Below are positions 41,579-50,798 of a stretch of 64,000 nucleotides of DNA, piece after piece (positions within the stretch are counted from its first letter, which is position 1; each line of letters begins with the position of its first letter). The stretch covers positions 1-64,000 of the forward strand of contig CAJXVT010000005.1 of NCBI GenBank assembly GCA_913062575.1, given 5' to 3'. The position numbers and the translations under genes were made by a program. Origin of the DNA: an uncultured Flavobacteriaceae bacterium. GTDB taxonomy: Bacteria; Bacteroidota; Bacteroidia; Flavobacteriales; Flavobacteriaceae. Under the pieces are notes generated by a model, which was not told the DNA's origin, searched no databases, and saw nothing but the letters and a program-made list of their open reading frames with translations.

Positions 41579-44023
41579 ATGGAAGTTTTAAAATTCGGAG
41601 GTTCCTCCGTAGCAAATAGTCAATCAATACGTCAAGTTTTAGAAATCATAAAACAAACTTCTAAAAGAGATACAACCATTGTAGTGGTTTCTGCATTTGG
41701 AAAAACAACAGATAAATTATTAAAAACTGCTCAAAATGCTGTTCAGAAATTAGAGTATAATTCACTTTTACAAGAGATTGAAAATCATCACCTTCATATA
41801 ATTAAAGAATTAATTCCAGTAACAAACCAAAGTGAAGTAATTAGTTATGTAAAAAGAATTTTTAACCACCTTGAAACTTTGTTTGAAGGCTGTAATTTAT
41901 TGCAAGAACTAACTCCCAAAACATTAGCAACCATTGCTAGTTTTGGTGAGTTGTTGTCTTCTTATGTGATTGCTAAAGCAGCTAAAGAATCCAGCATCTA
42001 TGCTGCTTACAAAGATAGTAGGGAATTAATTATTGCAAGCGAGCATTTTCAGAATGCACAAGTAAATTTTAAAGCAACGAATAGTAATTGTATTGACTAT
42101 TTTAACAATGCTAAAGAGCGAGTAACTGTATTGCCAGGTTTTATAGCAAGTACTGAAGATGGTAAAACAACAACTTTAGGTCGTGGTGGTTCTGATTTTT
42201 CTGCAGCTATTTATGCGGCTGCTTTAGATGTGAAAGAATTACAAATCTGGACAGATGTTAGTGGAATGTTTACTGCCAATCCGAGTGTGGTAAAACAAGC
42301 ATTTCCTATTCCACATATTTCCTATCAAGAAGCCATGGAGCTGTCTCATTTTGGAGCAAAAGTGATCTACCCTCCTACGATTCAGCCAGTTTTAGAAAAA
42401 GGAATCCCCATTGTGATAAAAAACACCTTTTCTCCTGCGGATGTTGGAACATTAATCACTAAAAAGACAGAACAAAACAAACCCGTGAAGGGAATTACAT
42501 ATATAGAGAATATTTCATTGCTAACACTTGAAGGAAGTGGAATGGTCGGAATTCCGGGGTTTTCAAAACGATTATTTGAAACGCTTTCTTTTCAAGATGT
42601 CAACATTGTGTTTATTACACAAGCATCTTCAGAGCATTCTATTTGCATTGGAATTTATAGCGTAGATGTAGAAAAAGCAACGAATACAATCAACCAAACA
42701 TTTGACACTGAAATCAATCAACATAAAGTAGAACCTGTTATTGTAGAATCTGATTTGGCAATTTTAGCCTTAGTTGGCGATAATATGAAGAATCACCAAG
42801 GCCTAAGTGGAAAGATGTTTAGCGCATTAGGGAAAAACAATGTAAATATTAGAGCGATTGCACAAGGAGCTTCAGAAAAAAATATTTCTGCAGTTGTAAA
42901 TAAAAGTGATGCTAAAAAAGCATTAAACACCTTACATGAGCGTTTTTTTGAAGAAAAGCTAAAGCAATTAAACTTGTTTGTTACAGGTCTTGGTAATGTT
43001 GGAGAGCGTTTTCTAGCACAAATAGCTCAACAATCAGACTATTTAAAAGAACAGTTGAAGCTAAATATTCGTGTAGTCGGAATTGCAAACTCTAGAAAGA
43101 TGTTTGTGAATGAAGAAGGGATCGATTTAGCAAACTGGAAAGAGAATCTAGAACAACGTGGAGAACCGACAACTTTAGATGTGTTTTATCAAAAAGTAGT
43201 GTCTTTAAATATGCGGAATAGTGTTTTTGTAGATAATACAGCAAATCAGCAAGTTTCTGAAATGTATGAGCAATATTTACGAAAGAATGTTGGTGTAGTT
43301 ACTTGTAATAAAATTGCATGTGCTTCAACTTTTGAGAATTATAAAACGTTGAAAAGAGTTTCAAGAAAATTTAATGCCCCCTTTCTATTCGAAACTAATG
43401 TTGGTGCAGGGTTACCAATTATTGACACTTTAAAAAACTTAATTGCTTCTGGAGATAGAGTACAGAAAATACAAGCGGTTTTATCAGGAAGTTTAAACTA
43501 TGTGTTCAATAATTTTAATGAGAGTTCTACTTTTAATGATGTAGTGCAATCAGCTAAAAGAGAAGGATATACAGAACCAGACCCGAAGATTGATTTAAGT
43601 GGTGTTGATGTAGCTCGTAAGATTTTAATTTTAGCTAGAGAAAGCGGATTTGAATTGGAATTATCAGATATTGAGAATGATTCTTTTTTACTTCAAAAAA
43701 GCTTAAACACTACTAACAATGTTGATTTCTATGCAAGTCTAACTGAATTTGAAGATCATTTTCAAACCATCTATAAAGAAGCTGCAAATAAAGATTGTAA
43801 GCTAAAATATGTAGCCGAATTTGTAAACGGAAAAGCAAAAGTTGGCTTGCAGCACATTCCGGCTGATCATCCGTTTTACAATTTAGAAGGAAGTGATAAT
43901 ATTGTATTATTTTTCACAGACAGATATCCTGTTCAACCATTATTAATAAAAGGTGCTGGTGCTGGTGCAGATGTTACAGCATCTGGAATATTTGCTGATG
44001 TAATTAGAATCGGAAATAAATAA
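41579..44023 (+). CDS. thrA: Bifunctional aspartate kinase / homoserine dehydrogenase
   Basis: EVLKFGGSSVANS, TLGRGGSDFSAAIYAAAL, HSD domain VLSGSLNYVFNNF. Confidence 0.97.
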   Translation: MEVLKFGGSSVANSQSIRQVLEIIKQTSKRDTTIVVVSAFGKTTDKLLKTAQNAVQKLEYNSLLQEIENHHLHIIKELIPVTNQSEVISYVKRIFNHLETLFEGCNLLQELTPKTLATIASFGELLSSYVIAKAAKESSIYAAYKDSRELIIASEHFQNAQVNFKATNSNCIDYFNNAKERVTVLPGFIASTEDGKTTTLGRGGSDFSAAIYAAALDVKELQIWTDVSGMFTANPSVVKQAFPIPHISYQEAMELSHFGAKVIYPPTIQPVLEKGIPIVIKNTFSPADVGTLITKKTEQNKPVKGITYIENISLLTLEGSGMVGIPGFSKRLFETLSFQDVNIVFITQASSEHSICIGIYSVDVEKATNTINQTFDTEINQHKVEPVIVESDLAILALVGDNMKNHQGLSGKMFSALGKNNVNIRAIAQGASEKNISAVVNKSDAKKALNTLHERFFEEKLKQLNLFVTGLGNVGERFLAQIAQQSDYLKEQLKLNIRVVGIANSRKMFVNEEGIDLANWKENLEQRGEPTTLDVFYQKVVSLNMRNSVFVDNTANQQVSEMYEQYLRKNVGVVTCNKIACASTFENYKTLKRVSRKFNAPFLFETNVGAGLPIIDTLKNLIASGDRVQKIQAVLSGSLNYVFNNFNESSTFNDVVQSAKREGYTEPDPKIDLSGVDVARKILILARESGFELELSDIENDSFLLQKSLNTTNNVDFYASLTEFEDHFQTIYKEAANKDCKLKYVAEFVNGKAKVGLQHIPADHPFYNLEGSDNIVLFFTDRYPVQPLLIKGAGAGADVTASGIFADVIRIGNK

Positions 44024-44026
44024 ATT

Positions 44027-44947
44027 ATGGAAGAAATAAAACTTTTTGCTCCAGCAACAATCGCAAATGTCTCCTGCGGATTCGATGTCCTCGGACTGTG
44101 TTTAGACAATGTTGGTGATGAAATGATTATCAGAAAAACCAATGAGAAAGGTGTGGAAATAACCAAAATCATTGGACAAGATTTACCCTTAGAAACTAAA
44201 AAAAATGTTGCTGGTGTTGCTGTGCTGGCTTTATTAGAAAAAGTAGATGCAACTTGTGGTTTCGAAATTGAAATCCATAAAAACATCAAACCTGGAAGCG
44301 GAATTGGAAGTTCAGCTGCAAGTTCAGCTGGCGCTGTATTTGGAGTAAATAAATTACTAGGAGAACCTTTTACTTTACAAGAATTAGTTCATTTTGCAAT
44401 GGAAGGAGAAAAGCTTGCAAGCGGAACGGCGCATGCAGATAACGTTGCTCCTGCCCTTTTAGGCGGATTTACATTGGTAAGAAGTTATAGTCCATTAGAC
44501 ATCATCAAAATTGATGCTCCAAAAGAATTATTCGCGACTGTTGTACATCCGCAGATTGAAGTAAAAACTTCAGATGCACGTTCTGTACTAAAACAAACCG
44601 TGAGTTTACAACAAACGGTAACACAGTTAGGTAATTTAGGCGGATTAATTAGTGGTTTGTACACCGACAACTACGAATTAATTGGGCGCTCATTACATGA
44701 CGAAATTGTAGAGCCCTATCGTTCTATTTTGATTCCAGAGTTTGAAATCGCCAAAAAAGCAGCATTAGATGCTGGTGCATTAGGAAGTGGTATTTCAGGT
44801 TCTGGACCATCTATTTTTGCATTGAGCAAAGGAAAAGAAACCGCAGAAAAAGTAGGCCAAGCAATGGCTTCAGTATATAATAATATCGCTATAGATTTTG
44901 ATGTACATGTATCAAAAGTCAATGCAAAGGGAATAAAAGTATTATAA
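44027..44947 (+). CDS. thrB: Homoserine kinase (GHMP family)
   Basis: PGSGIGSSAASSAGAVFGVN, GALGSGISGSGPSIFAL; between thrA and thrC. Confidence 0.97.
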   Translation: MEEIKLFAPATIANVSCGFDVLGLCLDNVGDEMIIRKTNEKGVEITKIIGQDLPLETKKNVAGVAVLALLEKVDATCGFEIEIHKNIKPGSGIGSSAASSAGAVFGVNKLLGEPFTLQELVHFAMEGEKLASGTAHADNVAPALLGGFTLVRSYSPLDIIKIDAPKELFATVVHPQIEVKTSDARSVLKQTVSLQQTVTQLGNLGGLISGLYTDNYELIGRSLHDEIVEPYRSILIPEFEIAKKAALDAGALGSGISGSGPSIFALSKGKETAEKVGQAMASVYNNIAIDFDVHVSKVNAKGIKVL

Positions 44948-44960
44948 AAAAAACAAAAAA

Positions 44961-46244
44961 ATGAACTATTATAGTTTACATCACAAAGCCCAAAAAGCTT
45001 CTTTTAAAGAAGCAGTTATTAACGGATTGGCTCCAGACAAAGGCTTGTACTTTCCGGAAAAGATTACACCATTACCGGCAGGTTTCTTTAAAAACATTGA
45101 ATATTTTTCTAACGAAGAGATTGCCTTTGAAGTAATCAAGCAATTTATTGGTGATGAAATTCCAGAAAAGAAATTAAAAGAAATTATTGCAGAAACCATC
45201 AATTTTGATTTTCCAGTAGTTCCAATTACGGAGAATATTTCAACATTAGAATTGTTTCATGGTCCAACCATGGCTTTTAAAGATGTTGGTGCCCGTTTTA
45301 TGGCGCGTTGCTTGGGCGAATTCAACAAAGAAAACAGAGAGCAAACAGTATTGGTTGCTACTTCTGGTGATACTGGTGGCGCAGTTGCCAACGGATTTTT
45401 AAATGTAAAAGGTGTAGATGTTGTGATTTTATATCCAGATGGAAAAGTAAGTGATATTCAAGAAAAGCAACTAACAACACTGGGGCAAAATATTACAGCC
45501 TTAAAAGTAGATGGTGCTTTTGATGATTGTCAAGACATGGTGAAGAATGCATTTCTTGATACCGAGATTAAAAGAACATTAACATCTGCCAACTCTATTA
45601 ATATTGCTCGTTGGTTGCCACAGATGTTCTATTTCTTTTTTGCTTACAAACAACTAAAAAACAAAGAAAAAGAGTTGGTTTTTTCTGTTCCTAGTGGTAA
45701 TTTCGGTAATATCTGCGCAGGAATTATGGCTCAGAAATTAGGATTACCCATCAAACATTTTGTGGCAGCTACCAATGTAAATGATACTGTTTTAAATTAT
45801 TTAAATGATGGTGTGTATACACCGAAACCATCTAAAGCAACTATTTCTAACGCTATGGATGTTGGGAACCCAAGTAATTTTATCAGAATACAAGAGTTAT
45901 TCAACAATAACATAGCTGAATTGAAAAATAGTTTTTCTTCTTTTTCCTTTACCGATACTGCTACTAAAGAAGCGATAAAAGAGATTCATGCCGCATCTAA
46001 CTATGTTCCAGACCCTCACGGCGCTGTTGGATATTTAGGCGCAAAAGAATATTTAAAAGAAAATCCAAGCACACAGTGCGTATTCTTAGAAACTGCACAT
46101 CCTGTAAAGTTTTTAGACGTGGTTGAAGAAACATTAAACGTTAAAGTGGAAATTCCTTCTCAAATTGAATCTGTACTAAATAAAGAGAAAAAGTTTCAGA
46201 AGATTAAAACCTATGAAGAATTGAAAGCGTATTTGAATTCATAA
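44961..46244 (+). CDS. thrC: Threonine synthase
   Basis: FHGPTMAFKDVGARFMAR, ATSGDTGGAVANGF, VPSGNFGNICAG. Confidence 0.97.
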   Translation: MNYYSLHHKAQKASFKEAVINGLAPDKGLYFPEKITPLPAGFFKNIEYFSNEEIAFEVIKQFIGDEIPEKKLKEIIAETINFDFPVVPITENISTLELFHGPTMAFKDVGARFMARCLGEFNKENREQTVLVATSGDTGGAVANGFLNVKGVDVVILYPDGKVSDIQEKQLTTLGQNITALKVDGAFDDCQDMVKNAFLDTEIKRTLTSANSINIARWLPQMFYFFFAYKQLKNKEKELVFSVPSGNFGNICAGIMAQKLGLPIKHFVAATNVNDTVLNYLNDGVYTPKPSKATISNAMDVGNPSNFIRIQELFNNNIAELKNSFSSFSFTDTATKEAIKEIHAASNYVPDPHGAVGYLGAKEYLKENPSTQCVFLETAHPVKFLDVVEETLNVKVEIPSQIESVLNKEKKFQKIKTYEELKAYLNS

Positions 46245-46250
46245 CTACAT

Positions 46251-46276
46251 GTCAATCCTGGGGAAGATGGAATCCA
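46251..46276. repeat. Degenerate GTCATTCCTG..GGAATCC-type dispersed repeat, copy 1
   Basis: GTCAATCCTGGGGAAGATGGAATCCA. Confidence 0.5.
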
Positions 46277-46299
46277 AACTTAGACTATAGACTAGTTAC

Positions 46300-46346
46300 A
46301 AATTTGTATCGAGAACACTTACTTCTCGATACAAATTTCTTTTTTC
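46300..46346 (+). terminator. Intrinsic terminator of the thr operon
   Basis: 16-bp perfect stem AAATTTGTATCGAGAA-CACTTAC-TTCTCGATACAAATTT followed by CTTTTTTC. Confidence 0.9.
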
Positions 46347-46390
46347 TAATGAAAACGAAATTCACTCGAAGTGACATTCAATTCTGGTTT

Positions 46391-46416
46391 GTCATTCCTG
46401 CATTGCTAGGAATCCA
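46391..46416. repeat. Degenerate GTCATTCCTG..GGAATCC-type dispersed repeat, copy 2
   Basis: GTCATTCCTGCATTGCTAGGAATCCA. Confidence 0.6.
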
Positions 46417-46533
46417 TATTGAGGTTATAAACTATCTACAACAACTAAACACTTTATGGATTTGACCTCATTTGCTTCTCTTAAACATATTATTTACCTT
46501 ACACGTTCTATTGTAAACTAACTTTAAGAACCT

Positions 46534-47499
46534 ATGAAAAAACAACTTGTCGTACTACTTCTATTTATATTTTGTTGCGTTTCATTTATCAATTGTAAAA
46601 ATAATGCCCATAAGAAACCGAAGGCTCAAACCCAAGCGAAATTTAATGATGTATATACTTCTCCTTTAGGAAAAAGTTTTACAAAAACGCCCCCTTCACA
46701 AAAAACGCTAGAGCAATATGAAAAGGCAAAAAAAGAGTTCACCAGTAACCCAAACAATGAAGAGAACATTATTTGGTATGGTAGAAGAACTGCCTATTTA
46801 GCAAAGTATAAAGAAGCAATTGATATTTATTCTGATGGGATTAAAAAGTTTCCAAATAGTCCAAAATTATACAGACATAGAGGGCATCGTTATATTTCTC
46901 TTAGAATGTATGACAAAGCCATTGCAGATTATTTAGTTGCAGTTAAACTTATTGATGGTACAGAAAATGAAATAGAACAAGATGGAATGCCGAATGCAAG
47001 AAACATTCCTGTAAGTACTTTACATGGAAATATCTGGTATCATCTGGGATTGGCTTATTATTTAAAACACAACTATCAAAAATCATATGAAGCATTCTTA
47101 AATTGTAGAAATTCTGGAAATTATGACGACAATATTGTTTCGAGTACACATTGGTTATATATGAATCAACGACGTTTAGGAAATGAAGTTTTGGCTAAAC
47201 AACTATTAGAACCGATAAAAGAAAAAGCGGATATTATAGAAAACATGAGTTACTACAACTTATGTAAACTCTACAAAAACATCATTCCTTTAGATTCCAT
47301 TCAAAGACCTAAAGGAGGTACACCATCATTAGATGCTGTAAAATACGGATTAGCTAATTGGTATTTCTACACTAATAAAAAAGTACAAGCTAAAATTATT
47401 TTAGAAGAAATAGTAAATAGTAATTCTTGGAATTCATTTGGGTATATCGCTGCAGAAAGTGATTTGATACATTATTACGGATATGCTAAGAGTAAATAA
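46534..47499 (+). CDS. Tetratricopeptide repeat lipoprotein
   Basis: Lipobox VSFINCKNN; TPR-like helices. Confidence 0.85.
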   Translation: MKKQLVVLLLFIFCCVSFINCKNNAHKKPKAQTQAKFNDVYTSPLGKSFTKTPPSQKTLEQYEKAKKEFTSNPNNEENIIWYGRRTAYLAKYKEAIDIYSDGIKKFPNSPKLYRHRGHRYISLRMYDKAIADYLVAVKLIDGTENEIEQDGMPNARNIPVSTLHGNIWYHLGLAYYLKHNYQKSYEAFLNCRNSGNYDDNIVSSTHWLYMNQRRLGNEVLAKQLLEPIKEKADIIENMSYYNLCKLYKNIIPLDSIQRPKGGTPSLDAVKYGLANWYFYTNKKVQAKIILEEIVNSNSWNSFGYIAAESDLIHYYGYAKSK

Positions 47500-47514
47500 T
47501 TTAGTTTTCATATT

Positions 47515-48144
47515 TTGAACTCTAATTTTAAACCTAACAATGCACTCACAAAACGACTGCACAACAAAATGACAGACTTCAATGAAATTTCTAAATTTTT
47601 CAAAACTGAATTCCCGTTGAATCAACAAGGGTTAGCAGAATTATTTTCTCTATTTACTGTTCAGAAATACAAAAAAGGCAGCATCTTACTTCAGGCAGAA
47701 ACCGTAGAAAAGCAGCTTCGCTTTTTAAATAAAGGATTCATTAGAGAATATTATTCTAATGAAGAAAAAGAGATAAATATCAACTTTTATGTGAAATCAC
47801 AATTTATTTCTGATCTATTGATGTTTAGTCAAAATTCAAAAACGAATAAAAACCAAGAGTGCTTGTCTTCTGTAGAAGTTTTAAGTATTGAAAGACAACC
47901 TTTTTTTGAGTTATTAGAAAAATATAAATGCGGAAAATCCTTTGTTGAAACCTCATTTCAAAAATTATTGAAAGAAAAGGGAAAACAGGAGTTCAACCGT
48001 GTCACCAAAACTCCAGAAGAGTTATATAAAAACTTATTTATCTATAAACCCGAATGGCTTCAGTCGATACCTCAATATCACATTGCCTCTTACTTAAATA
48101 TAACACCCGAAACATTAAGTCGAATTAGAAAACGAACTTCTTGA
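47515..48144 (+). CDS. Crp/Fnr family (cyclic nucleotide-binding domain) regulator
   Basis: FTVQKYKKGSILLQAETVEKQLRFLNKGFIREYY, C-terminal HTH IASYLNITPETLSRIRKR; likely internal start near 47569. Confidence 0.88.
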   Translation: MNSNFKPNNALTKRLHNKMTDFNEISKFFKTEFPLNQQGLAELFSLFTVQKYKKGSILLQAETVEKQLRFLNKGFIREYYSNEEKEININFYVKSQFISDLLMFSQNSKTNKNQECLSSVEVLSIERQPFFELLEKYKCGKSFVETSFQKLLKEKGKQEFNRVTKTPEELYKNLFIYKPEWLQSIPQYHIASYLNITPETLSRIRKRTS

Positions 48145-48205
48145 TTTGAATCAATGTGCATGAATGCATGTAAACAGATCTTTGTATTCATTTAAAATTA
48201 GATAC

Positions 48206-48976
48206 ATGTTAAAAATTCATCACATAAGAAATGCAACAATGATTCTGGAAACTGAAAAAGAGGTGATTCTTATTGATCCAATGCTAGGGAATCAAGGAAT
48301 AATGCCCTCTTTTACTCTTTTCAGACATAAAGCAAGAAAAAACCCTACGGTTCCGCTTCCAGATAATACGAACTTACTATTAGAAAAAGTAACACATTGC
48401 CTTATAACGCATCAACATCCAGATCATATTGATAACAAGGCAGTTGCCTTATTAATTAAAAAAAACATTCCCGTTACTTGCGGTGTAAAAGATGAAAAAG
48501 CATTTAAAAAAAGAGGATTAAATGTCGTACAATCATTAAAGTACTGGGAGCAACAAGATTTTCTTGGTGGAACGATTGAAGGTATTCCTGCAAAACATGG
48601 GTATGGTTTTGTAGCTAAACCAATGGGGAATGTAATTGGGTTTTACCTGAAGTTACCCAATCAAAAATCTATTTACTTGAGTTCTGATACCATTTACACA
48701 ACAGCAGTAGATACAGTTTTAAAAGAATATAAACCTGATATTAGTGTTTTAGCTACTGGAGCAGCTCAATTTGATCTTTTTAAGCAATTGATTATGAATA
48801 CTGATGACATACTTAAATTTGTAAAAACCACTTCAGGGAAAGTGATTGCAAACCATATGGAAGCAATAAATCATTGTCCGTTAACTCGTGTCAAGCTAAA
48901 AAAGTTGTTGGCAAAAAACAACCTTGCACAGAAAGTTCTAATTCCTGAAGATGGTGAGATGATGGATATGAATTAA
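48206..48976 (+). CDS. MBL-fold (UlaG-like) metal-dependent hydrolase
   Basis: IRNATMILETEKEVILIDPMLG, THQHPDHID, YLSSDTIY, NHMEAINHC; start at MLKIHHIRN. Confidence 0.88.
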   Translation: MLKIHHIRNATMILETEKEVILIDPMLGNQGIMPSFTLFRHKARKNPTVPLPDNTNLLLEKVTHCLITHQHPDHIDNKAVALLIKKNIPVTCGVKDEKAFKKRGLNVVQSLKYWEQQDFLGGTIEGIPAKHGYGFVAKPMGNVIGFYLKLPNQKSIYLSSDTIYTTAVDTVLKEYKPDISVLATGAAQFDLFKQLIMNTDDILKFVKTTSGKVIANHMEAINHCPLTRVKLKKLLAKNNLAQKVLIPEDGEMMDMN

Positions 48977-49215
48977 GATTTCACAGCCGCTATTGTCATT
49001 TAGATAGAAAATAGTATAAGTCTTTCGTTTTACTTTGTTAACTACCTTCAAAGAAAGAACATCTGCCGTTTTTTTTTTGCGGGAGTTAACAGAATGAAAC
49101 ATCTTAAGTGATCAACAGAATATTGATTTGCTTTAAAATTTTGTTAAAGACCATCAAATGTTCAACTTCACAAAAACAATTAATTAGATTCGCAAAAACA
49201 AAAAAAACAAAAAAA

Positions 49216-49695
49216 ATGAAAAAACTAATCTTACTTACTGCATTCTCAATAATTAGCATATTAACATCTTATGCTCAAGAAAACAAATTTAACCCTAAAG
49301 AATTTGCTCTTAACTATTTTAACGCATTGAATAAGACACAAGCCCCTAATTCTTCAAAAAAAGATCTTGAAGCCTATTTAGACTTACTAACAGATGATGC
49401 TGCACTTCAGCATTTACCTTTTGACACCACAGACGTTAGAGAACCTAATGGAAAAGATGGAATTAGAAAAGGGATGGAATACTGGAGAGGGAAAGTAAAC
49501 AATAGATCATACAAAGCAAAACTTCTTGAAATCAATTATGAACATAATGTAGTTATTATTAAATTTCAAGCTACATATACCGTTGAAGATAAAAAAACAA
49601 AAAAAATAATAAGATCAGGAGTACGAAATAACCTAGAAGTACTTGAAATTGAAAACGGCAAAATATCGATTATTAGAAGGTATGGGATAAATTAA
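49216..49695 (+). CDS. SnoaL/NTF2-like secreted protein
   Basis: MKKLILLTAFSIISILTSYAQ signal; SnoaL-like body; start moved to 49216. Confidence 0.7.
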   Translation: MKKLILLTAFSIISILTSYAQENKFNPKEFALNYFNALNKTQAPNSSKKDLEAYLDLLTDDAALQHLPFDTTDVREPNGKDGIRKGMEYWRGKVNNRSYKAKLLEINYEHNVVIIKFQATYTVEDKKTKKIIRSGVRNNLEVLEIENGKISIIRRYGIN

Positions 49696-49732
49696 AAATT
49701 TTATTCTTATTAAGAAACAAAACTAAAGGTTT

Positions 49733-49758
49733 GTCATTCACAAGAAATGGGGAATCCA
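49733..49758. repeat. Degenerate GTCATTC..GGAATCC-type repeat, copy 3
   Basis: GTCATTCACAAGAAATGGGGAATCCA. Confidence 0.4.
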
Positions 49759-49821
49759 TACTATAGTTGTGATTTGTTCCAATAACTTCACTACTTTTCA
49801 ACCTAAAAAAACTAAACCAGT

Positions 49822-50736
49822 ATGAAGTACAAAGAACTCATTACACAAATCTTTGAAAAGATAGAAACTACTAAAAACCAAGGAGAAAAAGCTTCCTACA
49901 TACCTGAATTGGCTAAGGTAGATTCTGATAATTTTGGTGTTCATATTTCAACCATACATTCAGAACAATTTGGTATAGGAAATTTTCAAGACATCTTTTC
50001 TATCCAGAGTATTTCAAAAGTTTTTTCATTGGTGTTGGCTTATAAATTACTCGGAGAAGAATTATGGAATCGATTGGGTGTAGAACCTTCTGGAACAGGA
50101 TTCAATTCGTTAGTTCAGTTAGAAAATGACAAAGGAATCCCTAGAAATCCTTTTATTAATGCTGGTGCTATTGTGATTGCTGACATACTACTGAGTAAGT
50201 TAGAGAATCCAAAAGAAGACTTGTTGGTATTTATTAGAAGTTTATCAACTGACAAAAACGTCAATTACTCCTCTATAATTGCAGCTTCAGAAAAGTCTGT
50301 TGGGTATAGAAATATCGCTTTGTGCAATTTTATTAAATCATTTGGAAACATTGAAAATGAACCTGATAAAGTATTGGACTTCTATTTTGATATTTGCTCT
50401 TTAGAATCTACCTGTCAACAATTGTCAGAACAGTTTTCGTTTTTAGCCAACAATGGTAAAACTACACATGACAATACACAGATTTTAACCATAAGTCAGT
50501 CAAAACGAATAAATGCATTGATGCAAACCTGTGGCTTCTATGACGAATCTGGAGAGTTTGCATTCAAAGTTGGTTTGGCTGGTAAAAGTGGTGTTGGTGG
50601 TGGTATTGTAGCCATACACCCAAACCAATATGTAATTACAGTTTGGAGTCCAAAATTAAATGCAAAAGGGAATTCTTATAAAGGAATGGAGTTTTTAGAA
50701 GCATTTACTACAGCAACACAACAATCTATATTTTAA
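49822..50736 (+). CDS. glsA: Glutaminase
   Basis: FSIQSISKVFSLVLA (SxxK), VEPSGTGFNSLVQLENDKGIPRNPFINAGAIVI, GKSGVGGGIVAI. Confidence 0.96.
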   Translation: MKYKELITQIFEKIETTKNQGEKASYIPELAKVDSDNFGVHISTIHSEQFGIGNFQDIFSIQSISKVFSLVLAYKLLGEELWNRLGVEPSGTGFNSLVQLENDKGIPRNPFINAGAIVIADILLSKLENPKEDLLVFIRSLSTDKNVNYSSIIAASEKSVGYRNIALCNFIKSFGNIENEPDKVLDFYFDICSLESTCQQLSEQFSFLANNGKTTHDNTQILTISQSKRINALMQTCGFYDESGEFAFKVGLAGKSGVGGGIVAIHPNQYVITVWSPKLNAKGNSYKGMEFLEAFTTATQQSIF

Positions 50737-50798
50737 AAACCAAACAGCCGTTTTATTCCCAAATAATTTATTATTTTCGAATATCTTAAAACGAATAA

